Assembly: GCA_946406115.1 (NCBI GenBank) | Contig: OX291542.1 | Location: 24,749,321 to 24,813,320, forward strand | DNA from: Apoda limacodes | Lineage: Eukaryota; Arthropoda; Insecta; Lepidoptera; Limacodidae | DNA length: 64,000 bases | Direction of reading: 5' to 3' | In this document: positions 11,844-23,452 of the stretch, piece after piece | How positions within the stretch are numbered: the first letter of the stretch is position 1 | Layout: the number at the start of each line of letters is the position of its first letter | Notes under the pieces: generated by a model | Told to the model about the DNA's origin: nothing | Databases searched by the model: none | What the model saw: only the letters and a program-made list of their open reading frames with translations | Program-made: the position numbers and the translations under genes

Positions 11844-12821
11844 ATGCCTACGACTATACAAGAAAACATTGCTCTTTTGAACATGATGTCTTTGGATAAT
11901 TTAGATGATGATTTAAAAAGTGTTCAACTACATTTTCCTCCTGATAGAAAATTGCAAAGCGACGGCGCATGCGTGGAGGAGAGGGTGAAAACGTCCCGCG
12001 GGGATATCCTTGTAGCTGTCAGAGGGAACCGAAACAAACGAGCAATATTAACATACCATGACCTTGGCCTGAACTATGCTTCAAACTTTCAAGCGTTCTT
12101 CAACTTTGTCGACATGAGATCTATTTTGGATCAATTCTGCATCTACCACGTAAATGCTCCTGGACAAGAGGAAAGTGCTGCAACATTGCCTGAGGATTAC
12201 ATTTATCCTAACATAGATGAACTGGCTTCTCAAATAGGTTTCGTTTTGGGTCACTTCGGTATAAGATCCTTCATTGGCTTTGGTGTAGGAACGGGTGGTA
12301 ATGTCTTAGCCCGTTACGCAATTTCAGAACCAAATAGAGTTGATGCTTTGGCTTTAATTAACTGTACTTCAACTCAGGCAGGCTGGACCGAATGGCTTTA
12401 CCAGAAGATAAACACTAGACAGTTAAGATCGAGTGGGATGACGCAAGGAGCTCTAGACTACCTCATGTGGCATCATTTCGGCCGCAGCACTGACGATAGG
12501 AACCATGACCTAGCTCAGGTCTACAAAGAATGCTTCTCTCACGTTAATCCCAACAATTTGTCTATGTTCATTGAAGCCTACTTACGTCGCACTGATTTGG
12601 GTGTGTCAAGAGACAGCAATACGTTAAAAGTGCCTGTACTGAACGTGACAGGAGCCTTATCTCCCCATGTGGATGACACTGTGACATTCAATGGCCGTTT
12701 GGATCCGGCTAAAACCTCGTGGCTGTGCATTTCCGATTGTGGAATGGTGCTGGAAGAGCAGCCAGGGAAGATTGCTGAAGCTTTCAGGCTGTTCTTGCAA
12801 GGAGAGGGTTATTGTAGGTAG
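11844..12821 (+). CDS. NDRG3: NDRG3/MESK2-like protein, intronless (probable retrocopy)
   Basis: A 325-residue, uninterrupted member of the N-myc downstream-regulated (NDRG) family. These are catalytically inactive alpha/beta-hydrolase-fold proteins linked in animals to stress response, growth control and, for Drosophila MESK2, Ras/ERK signalling. Visible landmarks are YHDLGLN (71-77), the HVNAPGQEE strand-loop (102-110), the PEDYIYPNIDELA segment (about 116-128), and the nucleophile-elbow equivalent GFGVGTGGN (145-153) with no serine nucleophile, as usual in NDRG. INCTSTQAGW (172-181) follows, and the closing LDPAKTSWLCISDCG...EAFRLFLQGEGY block ends near the C-terminus. The start at 11844 is preferred over 11805 because the protein from MPTTIQ reads as the family N-terminus and the context ACCAAAATG is good. 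The usual polar tail after GEGY is missing: the ORF stops two residues later. Known NDRG genes are split by several introns, and none is present here, so a processed copy is inferred. No poly-A tail or target duplication was found, and the frame is fully open, which argues against an old dead pseudogene. Confidence 0.85.
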   Translation: MPTTIQENIALLNMMSLDNLDDDLKSVQLHFPPDRKLQSDGACVEERVKTSRGDILVAVRGNRNKRAILTYHDLGLNYASNFQAFFNFVDMRSILDQFCIYHVNAPGQEESAATLPEDYIYPNIDELASQIGFVLGHFGIRSFIGFGVGTGGNVLARYAISEPNRVDALALINCTSTQAGWTEWLYQKINTRQLRSSGMTQGALDYLMWHHFGRSTDDRNHDLAQVYKECFSHVNPNNLSMFIEAYLRRTDLGVSRDSNTLKVPVLNVTGALSPHVDDTVTFNGRLDPAKTSWLCISDCGMVLEEQPGKIAEAFRLFLQGEGYCR

Positions 12822-13540
12822 TCGCGTTTAGAGAAGATTGAACGCAACGCAATGCTATTGAATAGAACGCACGTGTTGTTACACGCGAGCTTTATTATTG
12901 TTGTAGGCACAGCGCAATGTAGAGAAAAGAATGTTAATCTATGTTTATAGATGTTGACATACATTTATTTTAATGCTTAATGTGTGTTTCTTTTGTATAT
13001 CCTAAAGACATAACAAGTACCGTGGCGGTATTCTTCCCGTGAGATCCAGTGTTTTTTTTTAAATCGTTTTTACTTGGCCTTTAAGAGGAAACAGCTTGCT
13101 GTTTTTCCCCATAAAAACGTATTCCCCTGTTTCCTCCCTGCATTTTGTCATTTGAGCATTATCACTATGCTTATTTTTGATACGCCATTCCTATAAAAAA
13201 CTGCAGCCCTGCAAAAGTCTAAAAAATGCTTCTTTTTTTATGACATCTTTAGACGTGTGCTATACAAATATGAAAACTAATTTTAAAGAAAAAAAAGCAA
13301 AACGATACGAAATAATTAATTATCTTTAAGGTGAAGTAATTTTTATTTCATTTGGTTGATATTTTGAAGAGAAAAGAAGGGAATACGGTACTCCGATTTT
13401 GATGATTACGACTATGTAAAACAACCCGAGCCGCAGTTGTCCCTATCGCACATCCGTATCTTGAAACGAGTCCTAGAGCGAAAGCAAATATTTACTAAAT
13501 ACCTATTTCGCATTTGCTTGGTCGTGATATTTCCTCTTAA
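12822..13540. other. 3' flank of NDRG3-like gene, no gene seen
   Basis: The first 200 bases could be 3' UTR, but no AATAAA follows the stop closely on the plus strand. The last coding codons are followed by TTGTAGGTAGTC, which could also serve as a splice donor. No further exon was recognised downstream. Confidence 0.5.
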
Positions 13541-13664
13541 GTCTAGTACACGACGGTAAAATATTACTGTGAAATCGGTTGAGCCTGAACTCTGGATTTA
13601 GCTCTACTTACCCTGTACAGCCTTACGCACTCCAATATATGATTTTTATTTTAAGGGGTGAAAA
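13541..13664 (+). repeat. Interspersed repeat (AGTACACGACGG family), copy 1
   Basis: It starts TCTAGTACACGACGG, contains TGAGCCTGAAC and CTCTACTTACCCT, and ends near TTAAGGGGTG. A second copy at 15446-15584 has the same order of blocks. The pair shows it is a dispersed repeat; the family is not identified. Confidence 0.65.
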
Positions 13665-14179
13665 CTACCCTACTTTTAGCAAATAATCATCAAAACAATA
13701 TATTCAAGCATGTAAGTGATTGAAATAGGTTCAAAAAAGTTAATTTAAGATCACTTGACACAAAAGATTTAAAAAAAAATTGAAATGATTAAAATATATA
13801 ATTACCTTAAATTAAAATTACTTTAAATAATTCAATATTTATAAATACAATTTAACCTTTAGCAACCCCTAAAAATCCACCCCTTTTGAATGAAAACATT
13901 AAAATGATAGTCGTAAGTTTCTTTTTAGTCAAATATATAGTTCAAATAATAAAAATTAGACATTCCATAAGTTTTTGCAGGATAATTCAGGGTATTTCTA
14001 ACATATTTTATTCCTAAAAACTACCCCCCACCAGATTAAAAGCAAATGAAAAGGGCAAAAAATTTAAAAATAAGATTTTACTATGAAATTTTTTTTTTTT
14101 TACAAAATTCACTTTCTATGCTCTAATCAACAAATTCTACTCATCCTCACCGTCGCCTTCCTTTTCGTTTTTCTCCCCC
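13665..14179. other. AT-rich stretch, no gene seen
   Basis: Long A/T tracts, including a T13 run at about 14089-14101. No repeat unit shared with the rest of the window was recognised. Confidence 0.5.
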
Positions 14180-14410
14180 CACTTTTTCTCTGTTATCTTC
14201 TTGCTCGTTTTTGCTCGATATTTATAACGGCAACAGGTAGACGCTTGAAATATTTGCAGAATATTTAGTTATATATTGACTTTAATAATAAATAACTAAA
14301 TTAAAATAAAACAAATATTTAAGGGGGCTCCCATACAACAATCATGATTTTTTTGCCGTTTTTATAGATAATGGATTGTGCGCGAGTCCAACTCGCACTC
14401 GGCCGATTTT
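14180..14410 (+). repeat. AAGTGCGAGTCGG-family repeat, truncated
   Basis: Reads GGGGGCTCCCATACAACAAT, TTTGCCGTTTTTATAGATAA and the end block TCGCACTCGGCCGATTTTTG. It is a reverse-orientation relative of 42181-42621 and a same-orientation relative of 48690-48797. Upstream shared blocks (TGCTCGATATTTATAACGGC) extend the match to about 14180. Confidence 0.7.
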
Positions 14411-14694
14411 TGTTATAACTCGGTCACTATTTGAGCTAGAAAGCTCATTCGGGGACCATTTTACGGGTAATTTAATTTAATTTACGGCTTCTTAAAAATA
14501 ATATTCACAGGCCGAAATGACCTTTGAAACATGATATCATCTCCTTAAATTTTTTAGGTAGAGCAAAAAAACCAAAATTTTTATAAAAGAATAAGCAAAC
14601 TTTTTCTTATCCAGAAATTTTTAAATGTTTTGTTTAGATTCTTTGTTTTTTGAGAAATAAGGACATTTTTTGAAGTAATTGCAAAAATCGCGTG

Positions 14695-14895
14695 GAATTT
14701 CTAACTCGCAGTGGGCGCACTTTCGTATTTTTAACGTTCATTTTTTAGGATTTCGCAGCTGAAACCGAATCTTATGTAGTCAAGCTATAGCTTCGTCATA
14801 TCTGTGCGGCCATATGTTTGTCAAATGTTGTGGTTCTTTAGTAAAACGGCAAAAACGGATTTTGTCATGTCAAAAAACTTTAGCTGTATATAGAG
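14695..14895 (-). repeat. Inverted copy of the repeat at 23630-23840
   Basis: Blocks such as GTCAAGCTATAGCTTCGTCA, CATATGTTTGTCAAAT and TAGTAAAACGGCAAAAACGG occur here in reverse-complement order relative to 23630-23840. No coding capacity. It probably represents two independent insertions in opposite orientation. Confidence 0.7.
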
Positions 14896-14937
14896 GCTGT
14901 TGTGGTGAAACATACAAACTTATTAAGTATTTAACCT

Positions 14938-15003
14938 CTATATAGCTCAATTTGGTAGAGCATTTGGACGGGACCTAGCTTGAAGCCAGGTCAAATCTTC
15001 TGT
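14938..15003 (+). ncRNA. tRNA-like sequence, probable tRNA-derived SINE head
   Basis: TATAGCTCAATTTGGTAGAGC matches a tRNA D-arm with its internal promoter box A. About 35 bases on, GCCAGGTCAAATCTT resembles a degenerate T-arm/box B. No clean acceptor stem or anticodon stem can be drawn, so this is not a functional tRNA. It could be the head of a tRNA-derived SINE or a tRNA pseudogene. Confidence 0.35.
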
Positions 15004-15445
15004 TTAATTATTCGCTATAGTTATTGATAATAAGATAAAAATAAAAGTTGATCCTATAGATTTAGTTCCAAAACCCGCAGAGTAATTATCGACCGGTAAC
15101 GATGAAGAATCGACCCGTTATGGAACGGGAGTTTGACAGTTAACTTTCACACTGACAGGAGTGAATTTCAACCTTTTCTGTGGTGATCTAAAGAATTCAA
15201 CTTGACAGTTGGAAAAATACTCTACCCCGGGCATCCCAAAACAACTTTTTAACTTCCTTGTTACGATTTGGAATGCACCCTAATAAGACAAATAAAATTG
15301 CAATAGGAAGTTCTACAGTAAATATTCCTTGTACTAATGATATTTTTCTAAATTCTGTCTGGATAAAGTTTAATCTCCGCCTGCATAAATCTCATAAATC
15401 ATTGTCTCATCTATTGAAAAACTATCTTGAGAATATTTTGTCTCC

Positions 15446-15584
15446 TTAAGTAGTCCAGTACACGACGGTTTGCCCTGGAAATCGGGTGAGCCTGAACAGG
15501 TTTTTATGAAAATTTGGATTTAAACTCTACTTACCCTCTTTTTCAAAGGCTGACGCACCCCAATATGTGCTTTTACTTTGGGGT
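15446..15584 (+). repeat. Interspersed repeat (AGTACACGACGG family), copy 2
   Basis: Second copy of the repeat at 13541, with GTCCAGTACACGACGG, GGTGAGCCTGAACAGG, CTCTACTTACCCTC and GACGCACCCCAATATG. It preserves more of the middle than the first copy. Confidence 0.65.
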
Positions 15585-15599
15585 AAACACATTAGATCC

Positions 15600-16225
15600 A
15601 AAATAAAGAATCCGAGGAATTGATTAATTGATTGACGCTAAGCTATTTTTGTTTCATAAAGTTTTTTTCTAAAGTACTTTCTGAGATATTCGCGAATGAA
15701 AATGTCAATTATTCATCGACAAAAAAAAACATTTTTGATTGGTTTTCTACAATAACTCAGAAACTGTGCATTTTTTTGTATGAACCAAAAGAAAAAAAAA
15801 TGTAGCTTATGAAAAACAAAGAGAATGTTTTTTTTGTAGCTATTGTAGGCCATATACAACCCGAGTAATAGCATGTTGAAGGTTAGCTTTTGCTTCTCAA
15901 AGACCAGAATCTAACGTTTCAACTGTAAATAGCAAAGAACCAATGCATTTTTAGAGAAAAGTTCATAGAAACTTTTTAAAAGTACTTAACAAAACCTTTA
16001 TTTTATTTTCTTAGAGAAGTTTCTAGCATTAAAATTTAGAGAGTTATGGTGAAATAAGGTTGGTCTCTACTTTTTTTGCCGAAAATATCGATAAAAACAA
16101 CCCCTTCATTACACCCCTATTTGAAAATAATTGCTTTCCTTCAAAAGTTTACTTCTTTTATGCACCACTTATACAGATAATTGGATTGTAGTGGTTTATA
16201 AACGCTTATTTTTGGAATAGCTGAC
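15600..16225. other. AT-rich stretch, no gene seen
   Basis: No ORF of note, no recognised repeat. Several A- and T-runs. Confidence 0.5.
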
Positions 16226-16615
16226 CCTGAAGAGAGACGAGCAGAGCTCAGTATATTTAAAGATGATGGTAAGAAGCCTAATGGCATGAGTTTTGTACCT
16301 TAGAAGATGGGCCGAACACTAGTTTGGGACGCCACATGCGTCGATATCCTTAAACTGACTTATCTCCCTGGTACAGTTTCTGAGGCGGGAGCTACTGCTG
16401 CTTCTGCTAAAAGCTGCAAACGTAGGAAATACTACAAGTACAAGTATATTTTTGAGCCGTTTGCTGTTGAAACCTTGAGGCCATGGTCGCCGGGGACTCA
16501 TTTTTGTTTAAAGAAATTTCACAACCTTTGGTCGGTGTATCTTTCGGAAGTTATTTCGCTCAAAGAATTTCCACTGCAATTCAACAAGGAAATACTGCCA
16601 GCCATTTAGGTACAC
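16226..16615 (+). mobile_element. Degenerate LINE polyprotein C-terminus
   Basis: The conceptual product reads KKPNGMSFVP, a stop, then KMGRTLVWDATCVDILKLTY, LPGTVSEAGATAASAKSC and YIFEPFAVETLRPWSPG. I recognise this as the conserved tail downstream of reverse transcriptase in one animal non-LTR family (typical form: RxLVWDATCVDTxAPSyLPxT...YxFxPxAVETxGPWGPE). An in-frame TAG at about 16302 and divergence of the last 30 residues show decay. The exact clade is not assigned. The open part begins at ATG 16307. Confidence 0.6.
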
Positions 16616-16984
16616 TGCCCCATCAGGTCAACTTGGAATAGATTTTTATTTATAGTTTTTATTTTAGTAAATTATTAGTTTTTAATTTAATTACAATTTT
16701 ATAACTGAGATAATCATGTATACATTTTACAAAGATAATGGTAAGTCATTTTTTAGGTAGGAAGAAGTTCATTTAGAATTTGCAATGACCTTTGCAAAAA
16801 ATAAATTGAATATTAACTGTAGGATGTCCCTTTGTTTTGTTTAAATGGCAACGGGTTTTATAGCAATGAATGAATTACCGTAAAGAGTTAGAAGAAATTT
16901 AATTAAAAATAATTTAATAATTTCAAACAGAAAGTATTGAATTATTCTACATTTTCGGAGCAAGCAAAACAAAGTGGCGAAAGG

Positions 16985-17150
16985 AGGGCACTGGTAGAAT
17001 GCAGTGAGTCCCACCCATTTAACCTTGCCATTAAACCCTGAGGGCAAATAACATATACTCTGAGGGCGCATTTATTCACCGGAATAATAAAATAGTACGC
17101 AATAAAACCTTGCGGTACTGCTGCTGCCCGCCAGAAAAATAAAACAAAAA
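16985..17150 (-). repeat. Interspersed repeat (CGCATTTATTCACCGGAATA family), copy 1
   Basis: It shares CATTAAACCCTG, GGGCGCATTTATTCACCGGA and CGCAATAAAAC with 22990-23110, and a weaker version with 29560-29690. Strand is set from an ORF-like minus-strand reading and is uncertain. The family is not identified. Confidence 0.6.
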
Positions 17151-17224
17151 ACAAATATTGTATTTGTAGTCCAAAACACACGTATAGCAGCGTATAGGAA
17201 TAACGAGAACTACTTGCCACAGAT

Positions 17225-20200
17225 TAAAATTAATGAAATTGCTATTTCATACAGTGACACAGCGTGTCTTTGTAGACAATAATTTGACTATTTTACTTTA
17301 CTTTTTTGTATTACACAAGTAAAGGAAATTAGCCCTTTTTTACCTCAGTTGGAACCCTGAGACACGTCTACGCAATCTCCTACCGGTTACTACAGAAGCA
17401 ACTTAGCACACTTCAGTGACTTCAAGATCTTTGGTTTATATTTGGACTCGCAATTATGACCATATTTCTAAATTTCACATTAAACTCACTTAGCTCCCAA
17501 TCCGGTTTCACTGGAATGCTCATATTCTAAGACTTCTGTGCAATGAACTATTCAATCCACCAACCCCTACCCAAAAATGCGATAAAAGAAAATCTTATAA
17601 CACCATAAAGTGATATCAAAGTCATATAGAAGTAACGCTTGTGACTGCTGGTCATATAAATGTATTTAATAAAGCGTTTTAGCTGTATAAGGCTCTACAG
17701 CAAAATTGTGACATTAACCTATTATATAAAGGTTTACTGTGCCACTTTGCATAACGCCTATATCACTGTTGTAAATAGGCACTTACAACAGTCGTTATCG
17801 AGCTACTGTGTTGTATATAAGGCTTTCATGGTACCGTTATGAAGCGAATCCATACTATTATGGCTCCTAAATAAGTAATATAACACTTGTGTTTAAATAG
17901 TCACTATCACTGCTAAACCGTGATACAGCAGCTCCCGTTATCATGAATTTACATCAAATTTGCGTTAAAGCCGCTCCCGTTAACAACTGCTCTAAAATCA
18001 TCCTTAACTGCGAGATGTTGTAAATTGGTCGTATATGAGGAACCGCAACTCTATTCAGTTATATATCAAAGTCTTAAATATATTTGCTAATTAATTTACA
18101 TTTATTTTCCTAAATATAAATGAATTAACGAAGAGCATGCAAAAACACCATTAATATACTACTAACATATCAATAAAAATGCAAGCGCAAGTGATATTGA
18201 AGTATTTATTACAATAATATCGCTCGTTACAGAATACAGAAGCATACATTATACAAATAATAACTTAACAATTATTTTTATCTCCAAACTTCGAAATTTT
18301 TTAGATGGTCGACGCAACAGTAATTGAATTTGTGATAGGAAGTAATAGCAATCACTACATTAACACTCAATATTAGTGTTCGCGTGGCCGTATTATCACT
18401 TCATAGTGATACCAGTGTTCCCTAATATATAACCGAAAAGTCACAAAGATCAACTAATATACTTATGACAAATATGTATCTAATTAGCCTCAAGCGGAGC
18501 TGCAACACAATAGCTATATTACTTAAACGTTCTAAATCAGGGGCCCTTTCCGCGTTGTAGAAACATTTCTAATATTCTAATACGACCAATCATGAACACC
18601 ATTTTTCATCCCAGGAAACGTTCCTATAACCGATATACAGCTAAGATTTGCTAGTTGGGTCCTACCTAAAGGAGCGATACCAGTTTTAAGCTCTTCCACT
18701 CTAACACTCCGCTCCTCCATATGTATATGTGTTTGTAATTAGGTTATTAGCGTAGGATTTATATGGGCACCCCTGGATTATAGTAAGTGAAGTTGATTTT
18801 GATTGGGATAAAAAGTAAGTCCTACGTCCTCCATCTTTTCAGCCACAGACATTAGAGTAGCATTTACTGATAATGATGGGGAAATTACGGGGAAGTGGGG
18901 CGGGGGTAGCACTGAAAATTTGGTAAACTTTTAACCAATAGCAAAATAGTTGAAACTAGTCAGAGTACTGATGCAGTACTATGCAGCATTAAAATTTCTT
19001 ATGGAGATTAACTAGGGATCTATTATATCAAATATAATTAGAAGATATCAATACATTTTCTAGTCCCATGTATTTGTTAATACATATTATGATAATAAGC
19101 GTATAAGGCGTGAAAATATTTACGGTTCTCTCACATCTAGATGAAACAACACTAAAAATAGTTAAAGCAATGACGCGTAGTTGTAGTATCCAAGAGGTAG
19201 CCGGACTGTAAGAAAAATGCACTTAAAATCATTGAAATCGGATGGCATTTGTTTTTTGAGTCTTGGATGATGTAAAGAACGATATGCACAAATGCCATAC
19301 CTCTCCCATGAAATTTCTATAAATTCGTTCGAGAACATTTAAGGCGATGGCATACCTAAACAAGGTAAATTTGCAAGAATTTGATTAATTTTGTTACAGT
19401 CGTGAGTACACTTTTTGGCTAAAACAGAAGAAATAATAAAAAACGTTTTACGAAAAGTCCTATTTTGTAAAAAGAAACCTATGAACCGATATAAATCAAA
19501 GATGTAGCTAATTTGCACTATTCAAATAATTCTAGTTTTATGTTCAGAATGCATAGCTTATGCAGGTATGTCTAAAGAGAAACGCTGACTTTCCAAATTT
19601 AAAGTTTAATAGAACATTAAACTCGGCTATATTCTGGCTCGCTGGTTCCTTAGCCCTGATTTACAGATTTACAGGTAAACAAAAAAAATAGCCGTTATTT
19701 TTTGACAAAATTTTTAACATAGCCGTAATCCCGAAATTTTTATTTAATTTTTGTTTTGTGAGTATATGTAGATAATGACAGCTGAAAAGACTAGGTACAA
19801 TGGATGCTGGGTCACCCAGATATTTTTATCTTTAAATGATTAACATACAATAAATCATCTGTCATTCATTATTATTTCTATTCCAATATATATTATAATT
19901 ATAAAATTCAAACAGTAGTAAAATTAAAACAGTAATAAAAATAAATCAGTAAAATCTCGATATAACGTAAAAATTAATAAATACAAAAACTAAAGGTATT
20001 GGTAGGTAGGTATTGATGCTTTTCGATCACTACTCGTGTTATTGAGATAAGGACAGGTAATGTTTTTGCAGGGTTGCCTTTAGATGGTTCTTGTTATTAT
20101 ATTATTATATTGCCTACTAACTGAGGAGGCTACTTATTATACAGAACCGATGTTAACCAGCCTCTCACACATTCCATTATAATTTTTATACTTTGCAATT

Positions 20201-20525
20201 GCAAGTGTTCGTTTTTTTTTTGATAATCGTGTAGAATATGTAAATAACCTTACCTGCTTATACTTATTGTTGCAATATTGTTCAAATACAATATTATTTA
20301 TGAATTTTAATTCCACTGGCAGTGTGTGGCATATTCTAAACAGTTTATAGTAGTCCCCGAGTTCAGTGTTATCTACTAGGAGTTTTAGCAAACAAGTTTG
20401 CAACATCTTGATTTTATTTAAGTGAACGGGAAAGGTTACACTGTGCGCGCCCAGTCTGTGTGATATAACTATTTTGTTAAAATTATTTAACTATACTATA
20501 ATGCGTCATTTTTAGTCTAGCAGCG
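17225..20525. other. Long AT-rich region without recognisable genes
   Basis: No ORF with recognisable domains. A small hairpin pair lies near 18363-18415 (CACTCAATATTAGTG and TATCACTTCATAGTGATA). No long repeat shared with the rest of the window was seen. Confidence 0.55.
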
Positions 20526-20690
20526 AAAGTAATCACTTTAGTTTTAAGGAAAGATAATGACACACACCGGTAAAATTAAAACAGTGGGAATTTAATTTAA
20601 TGGCAGAATGGGAGCTCTTGTGATAATCGCTCTGCAATGGAAAAGAGGCGGCAAAAATTTACTGCCGCACAGTTTGAAGTGATTTATTAA
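20526..20690 (+). repeat. Repeat with GGAATTTAATTTAATG, copy 1
   Basis: The blocks GGAATTTAATTTAATGGC, GGAGCTCTTGTGATAATCG, GAAAAGAGGCGGCA and TTTACTGCCGCACAG recur in the same order at 30975-31140, where extra GC-rich sequence interrupts them. Dispersed repeat of unknown class. Confidence 0.6.
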
Positions 20691-22980
20691 ACGTATAAAT
20701 TATTTGTTATTGGATAAGTGAGAAAATGCGTGGGCTTTTGAAAAAAATAGCTTTTGACAGTTTAACTTCCTTCTTGCAAAAAAATTATAATGTTAATCAT
20801 CTATTTTACGGTTTTATCTGAGGACTACAGTATGGGGTTACAGTATGCAATTTACAGAAAATCGTTAGTAATTTTTAACATAGAACGGAACGTAAAATTA
20901 CGAAACGGAACGAATTCTTTTGGCTGATGGACTAACGGTCAGTGCCCATACCATAAAAAAAATTGACGGCTCAAATATAAATATTATTATTTTTTTTCCC
21001 TTTATTTTTCTGAGAATGTTATGGCCTGTGCTGATAATTGACTATGAATAATCATACATTTTTACAAATCAATTTTAATTTTTAATGCAGGTCTCAATAA
21101 TATTTTTTATTATATCGCTAGATTCTTTAATCTAGGCTTTACCTAAATACAAAAGTTGACGCTGGCTAATTTTTTTTGGAAATAAAACACCAAGCTCCAT
21201 AATAATTCGGATAAACTTCAAAAGTGACTGATTTTCATACATATTTTCCATTCCCATAGAGGATGAATTTTGTGAAATCCTTACCCAACAAACAATTTAG
21301 CGTTGGTTACAGGTAATTTTGAAGCTTAGAGTACTACTATTGATTTATAATGGATTCGGTTGTCACTAAAAGTGAAACAGTTCACTTATGAAATAAGTTT
21401 AGGTCTATAGGTTGTATTAGGACTGTAAAAACGAAGTTAAATATTCTTTACAGTTAGTGTAGCAGCAGCGGACGCTTATATACTTATGACGTTTAAGCTT
21501 GCTTCGGCCTGCAGCGTCAAAAGCTGTTTGAAGATCTTCATTAACTCCCTATAATTCTTATTGCTATAAATCTGTTATATCAGAGTTGTTTATATATCAT
21601 AAGGTTGTTGTTCATCTTCATTAACGTCATTCTGCAACGGAGTTAATTAAGAGTGTAGTAACACCGAACACTACATGCGTTGTATAACTCTTACATACAG
21701 GTTACGCCTGTAATACGAAAGACAATGATAGGTTAAATAGTTATAGCAGTTTTGTACGATCCTGATATAAGGGTTATGGTGTAAGTAAAACAAATGGTAA
21801 TTCTTTAATGACACCATTTAATGTTTCTAACGCTTAAAGTTTTTGTCTAAACATTTATCGAACTGAGCTAAAATTAAGGTAAATAGGCAACGCTAAAGGC
21901 GGTATTTTACTCTCCGCTGCAGGTAGATGTCTTCGCTAAGCGCGTAGTTCCTCTCTTATGTCAACCAAAGATCGCATAATACTCTTGACTACCGGCGTTG
22001 TAGTTCTTCGAGTGTCGTAATAGATTTAAGAAAAGTCTGCATCTTTAAGGTAAATATCGCCGTTTTCAATCACTTTCTGTCGAAACAAAACTAAATATTT
22101 ATTTATACAAGATCACTTTTAAATAACGTGGTACCTAAATTTTCCGAATTATTTAACATAGTTTATGTATAGTCACTAAAACTGACCAACATTTGAAATT
22201 GAATGTCTAAAAACTATTTTAGGTTATTAGTACTTTTAGTTGTTTTAATTACTTTTTTCTTAAAATCATCATTTTAATCTATTGTGTGATCTAAGATTAT
22301 TTACCTTATGCTTTGCTAGACATATTGAAGGTCTATCCGCACACATCAGCCACGTCGGATTCTTCAGTCCGTCACTCAAAAAATAGTTTCATGCAATTTG
22401 TGCGTCTCGCCCATCAGTTTAGTTCAGGGAAGTTTACTGATGAGTGTAACCTGAGCCCGGGGACACACATTTTTCAAATTTGAATGCTAATAACTCAGAA
22501 TCAATGCAAAAGCGGCGGATATATTCGGCGCGTACACACGTTACTGTGAGAATTCCGTTTTTGTAATTCGACTACAGAACCCTAAATGAATATCAAGCTG
22601 TTAAAGGTTCTATTTGAATGTATAATCAAACCTATTGGTTTAATGAGCTGTCCGGAGAGATATGGCGAACTAATTGGTCCTCTTTACCACTTACATAAAA
22701 AATTATAATTTTTCCCCAAACACGTGAGACTTGAGTACTCCAGACTGTTCGCAATAAGTTCATAGCAACTTTGTAAGAAGGATCCAACAAAATAAAATGG
22801 GATTACTTTCAAGAAATCTACGAAAGCTGGGTCGTGGGCAAAGCTATAGTAAATCAAATAAATAAGAAAAGCAAATATTTGGGCAAGAAAGCTTTTAGGT
22901 ACCCTATTTTTAAGCAAAAAATATTGAATATTCCGATATTCACAGGCTTACAAATGATTCAAAGCCGCTGGCGGTCAAGG
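20691..22980. other. AT-rich region without recognisable genes
   Basis: Only short ORFs without known motifs. A short block at 20820-20836 (AGGACTACAGTATGGGG) resembles the head of the SINE-like repeat at 1735. Nothing else is supported. Confidence 0.5.
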
Positions 22981-22989
22981 GAGTAGGGT

Positions 22990-23110
22990 GGGGTGGATTC
23001 TACTCCCCTGGGGGTTCCATTAAACCCTGCGGGCGCGTTTATTCACCGGAATAGTGCGCAATAAAACGTAAGCGGCCTCGCTGCCCACAGGAAAAATACG
23101 ATCTAAAATA
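22990..23110 (-). repeat. Interspersed repeat (CGCATTTATTCACCGGAATA family), copy 2
   Basis: Shares CATTAAACCCTGCGGGCG and TTATTCACCGGAATAGTGCG with the copy at 16985. It runs directly into the left arm of the inverted repeat pair at 23093. Confidence 0.6.
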
Positions 23111-23315
23111 ACGGTTCTTTTGAAATCAGCTACCTACCTGATGGGTTGAGGCAACGGTCGGAGTTTTAGTGTTTGTATGTAGAAACAAAAGCCTATTTCA
23201 ATTTTTCAGAATACTGATGAAAAGATAAAATACGTTTTTTCCTTATATACTCGTCGTAAGTACTACAATAATTTGGTATCATATGATACCACAAACATAT
23301 GCCGGATATTATCCA
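23093..23315 (+). repeat. Left arm of a distant inverted repeat
   Basis: From GCCCACAGGAAAAATACGATC through GAAATCAGCTACCTACCTGA, GCCTATTTCAAT and CTTATATACTCGTCGTAAGT to GGATATTATCCA. This is the near-identical reverse complement of 26497-26758, 3.2 kb away. The arms differ by a few substitutions and one insertion of about 23 bases in the right arm. They could be long terminal inverted repeats of one DNA element or two insertions in opposite orientation. Confidence 0.75.
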
Positions 23316-23452
23316 TACTAATATCATATGATACCACAAACATATGATACCACAAACATATGCCGGATATTATCCATACTAATATCATATGATTCTACAA
23401 ACCTATGATACCACAAACGTATGCCGGATATTATCCATACTAATATTATAAG
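23277..23452 (+). repeat. About 61-bp tandem repeat, three units
   Basis: GCCGGATATTATCCATACTA occurs at 23301, 23362 and (with CCATACTAATAT) 23424, so the period is 61-62 bp. Each unit also has one or two palindromic ATCATATGAT motifs followed by ACCACAAA. The last unit passes directly into a sequence resembling the SINE head (CCATACTAATATTATAA, then a GAAAGTA block). Confidence 0.85.

Noticed and set aside
14938..15003. Functional tRNA gene
   Set aside because: The D-arm is good, but no acceptor or anticodon stem can be drawn and the T-arm is degenerate; kept only as a tRNA-like relic.
16942..17220. 92-codon minus-strand ORF
   Set aside because: Lies on a dispersed repeat (related at 22990 and 29560) whose other copies do not keep the frame open.
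22430..22475. Hammerhead-ribozyme-like CTGATGAG
   Set aside because: No matching CGAAAC block or pairing stems could be placed downstream, so the core is not complete.
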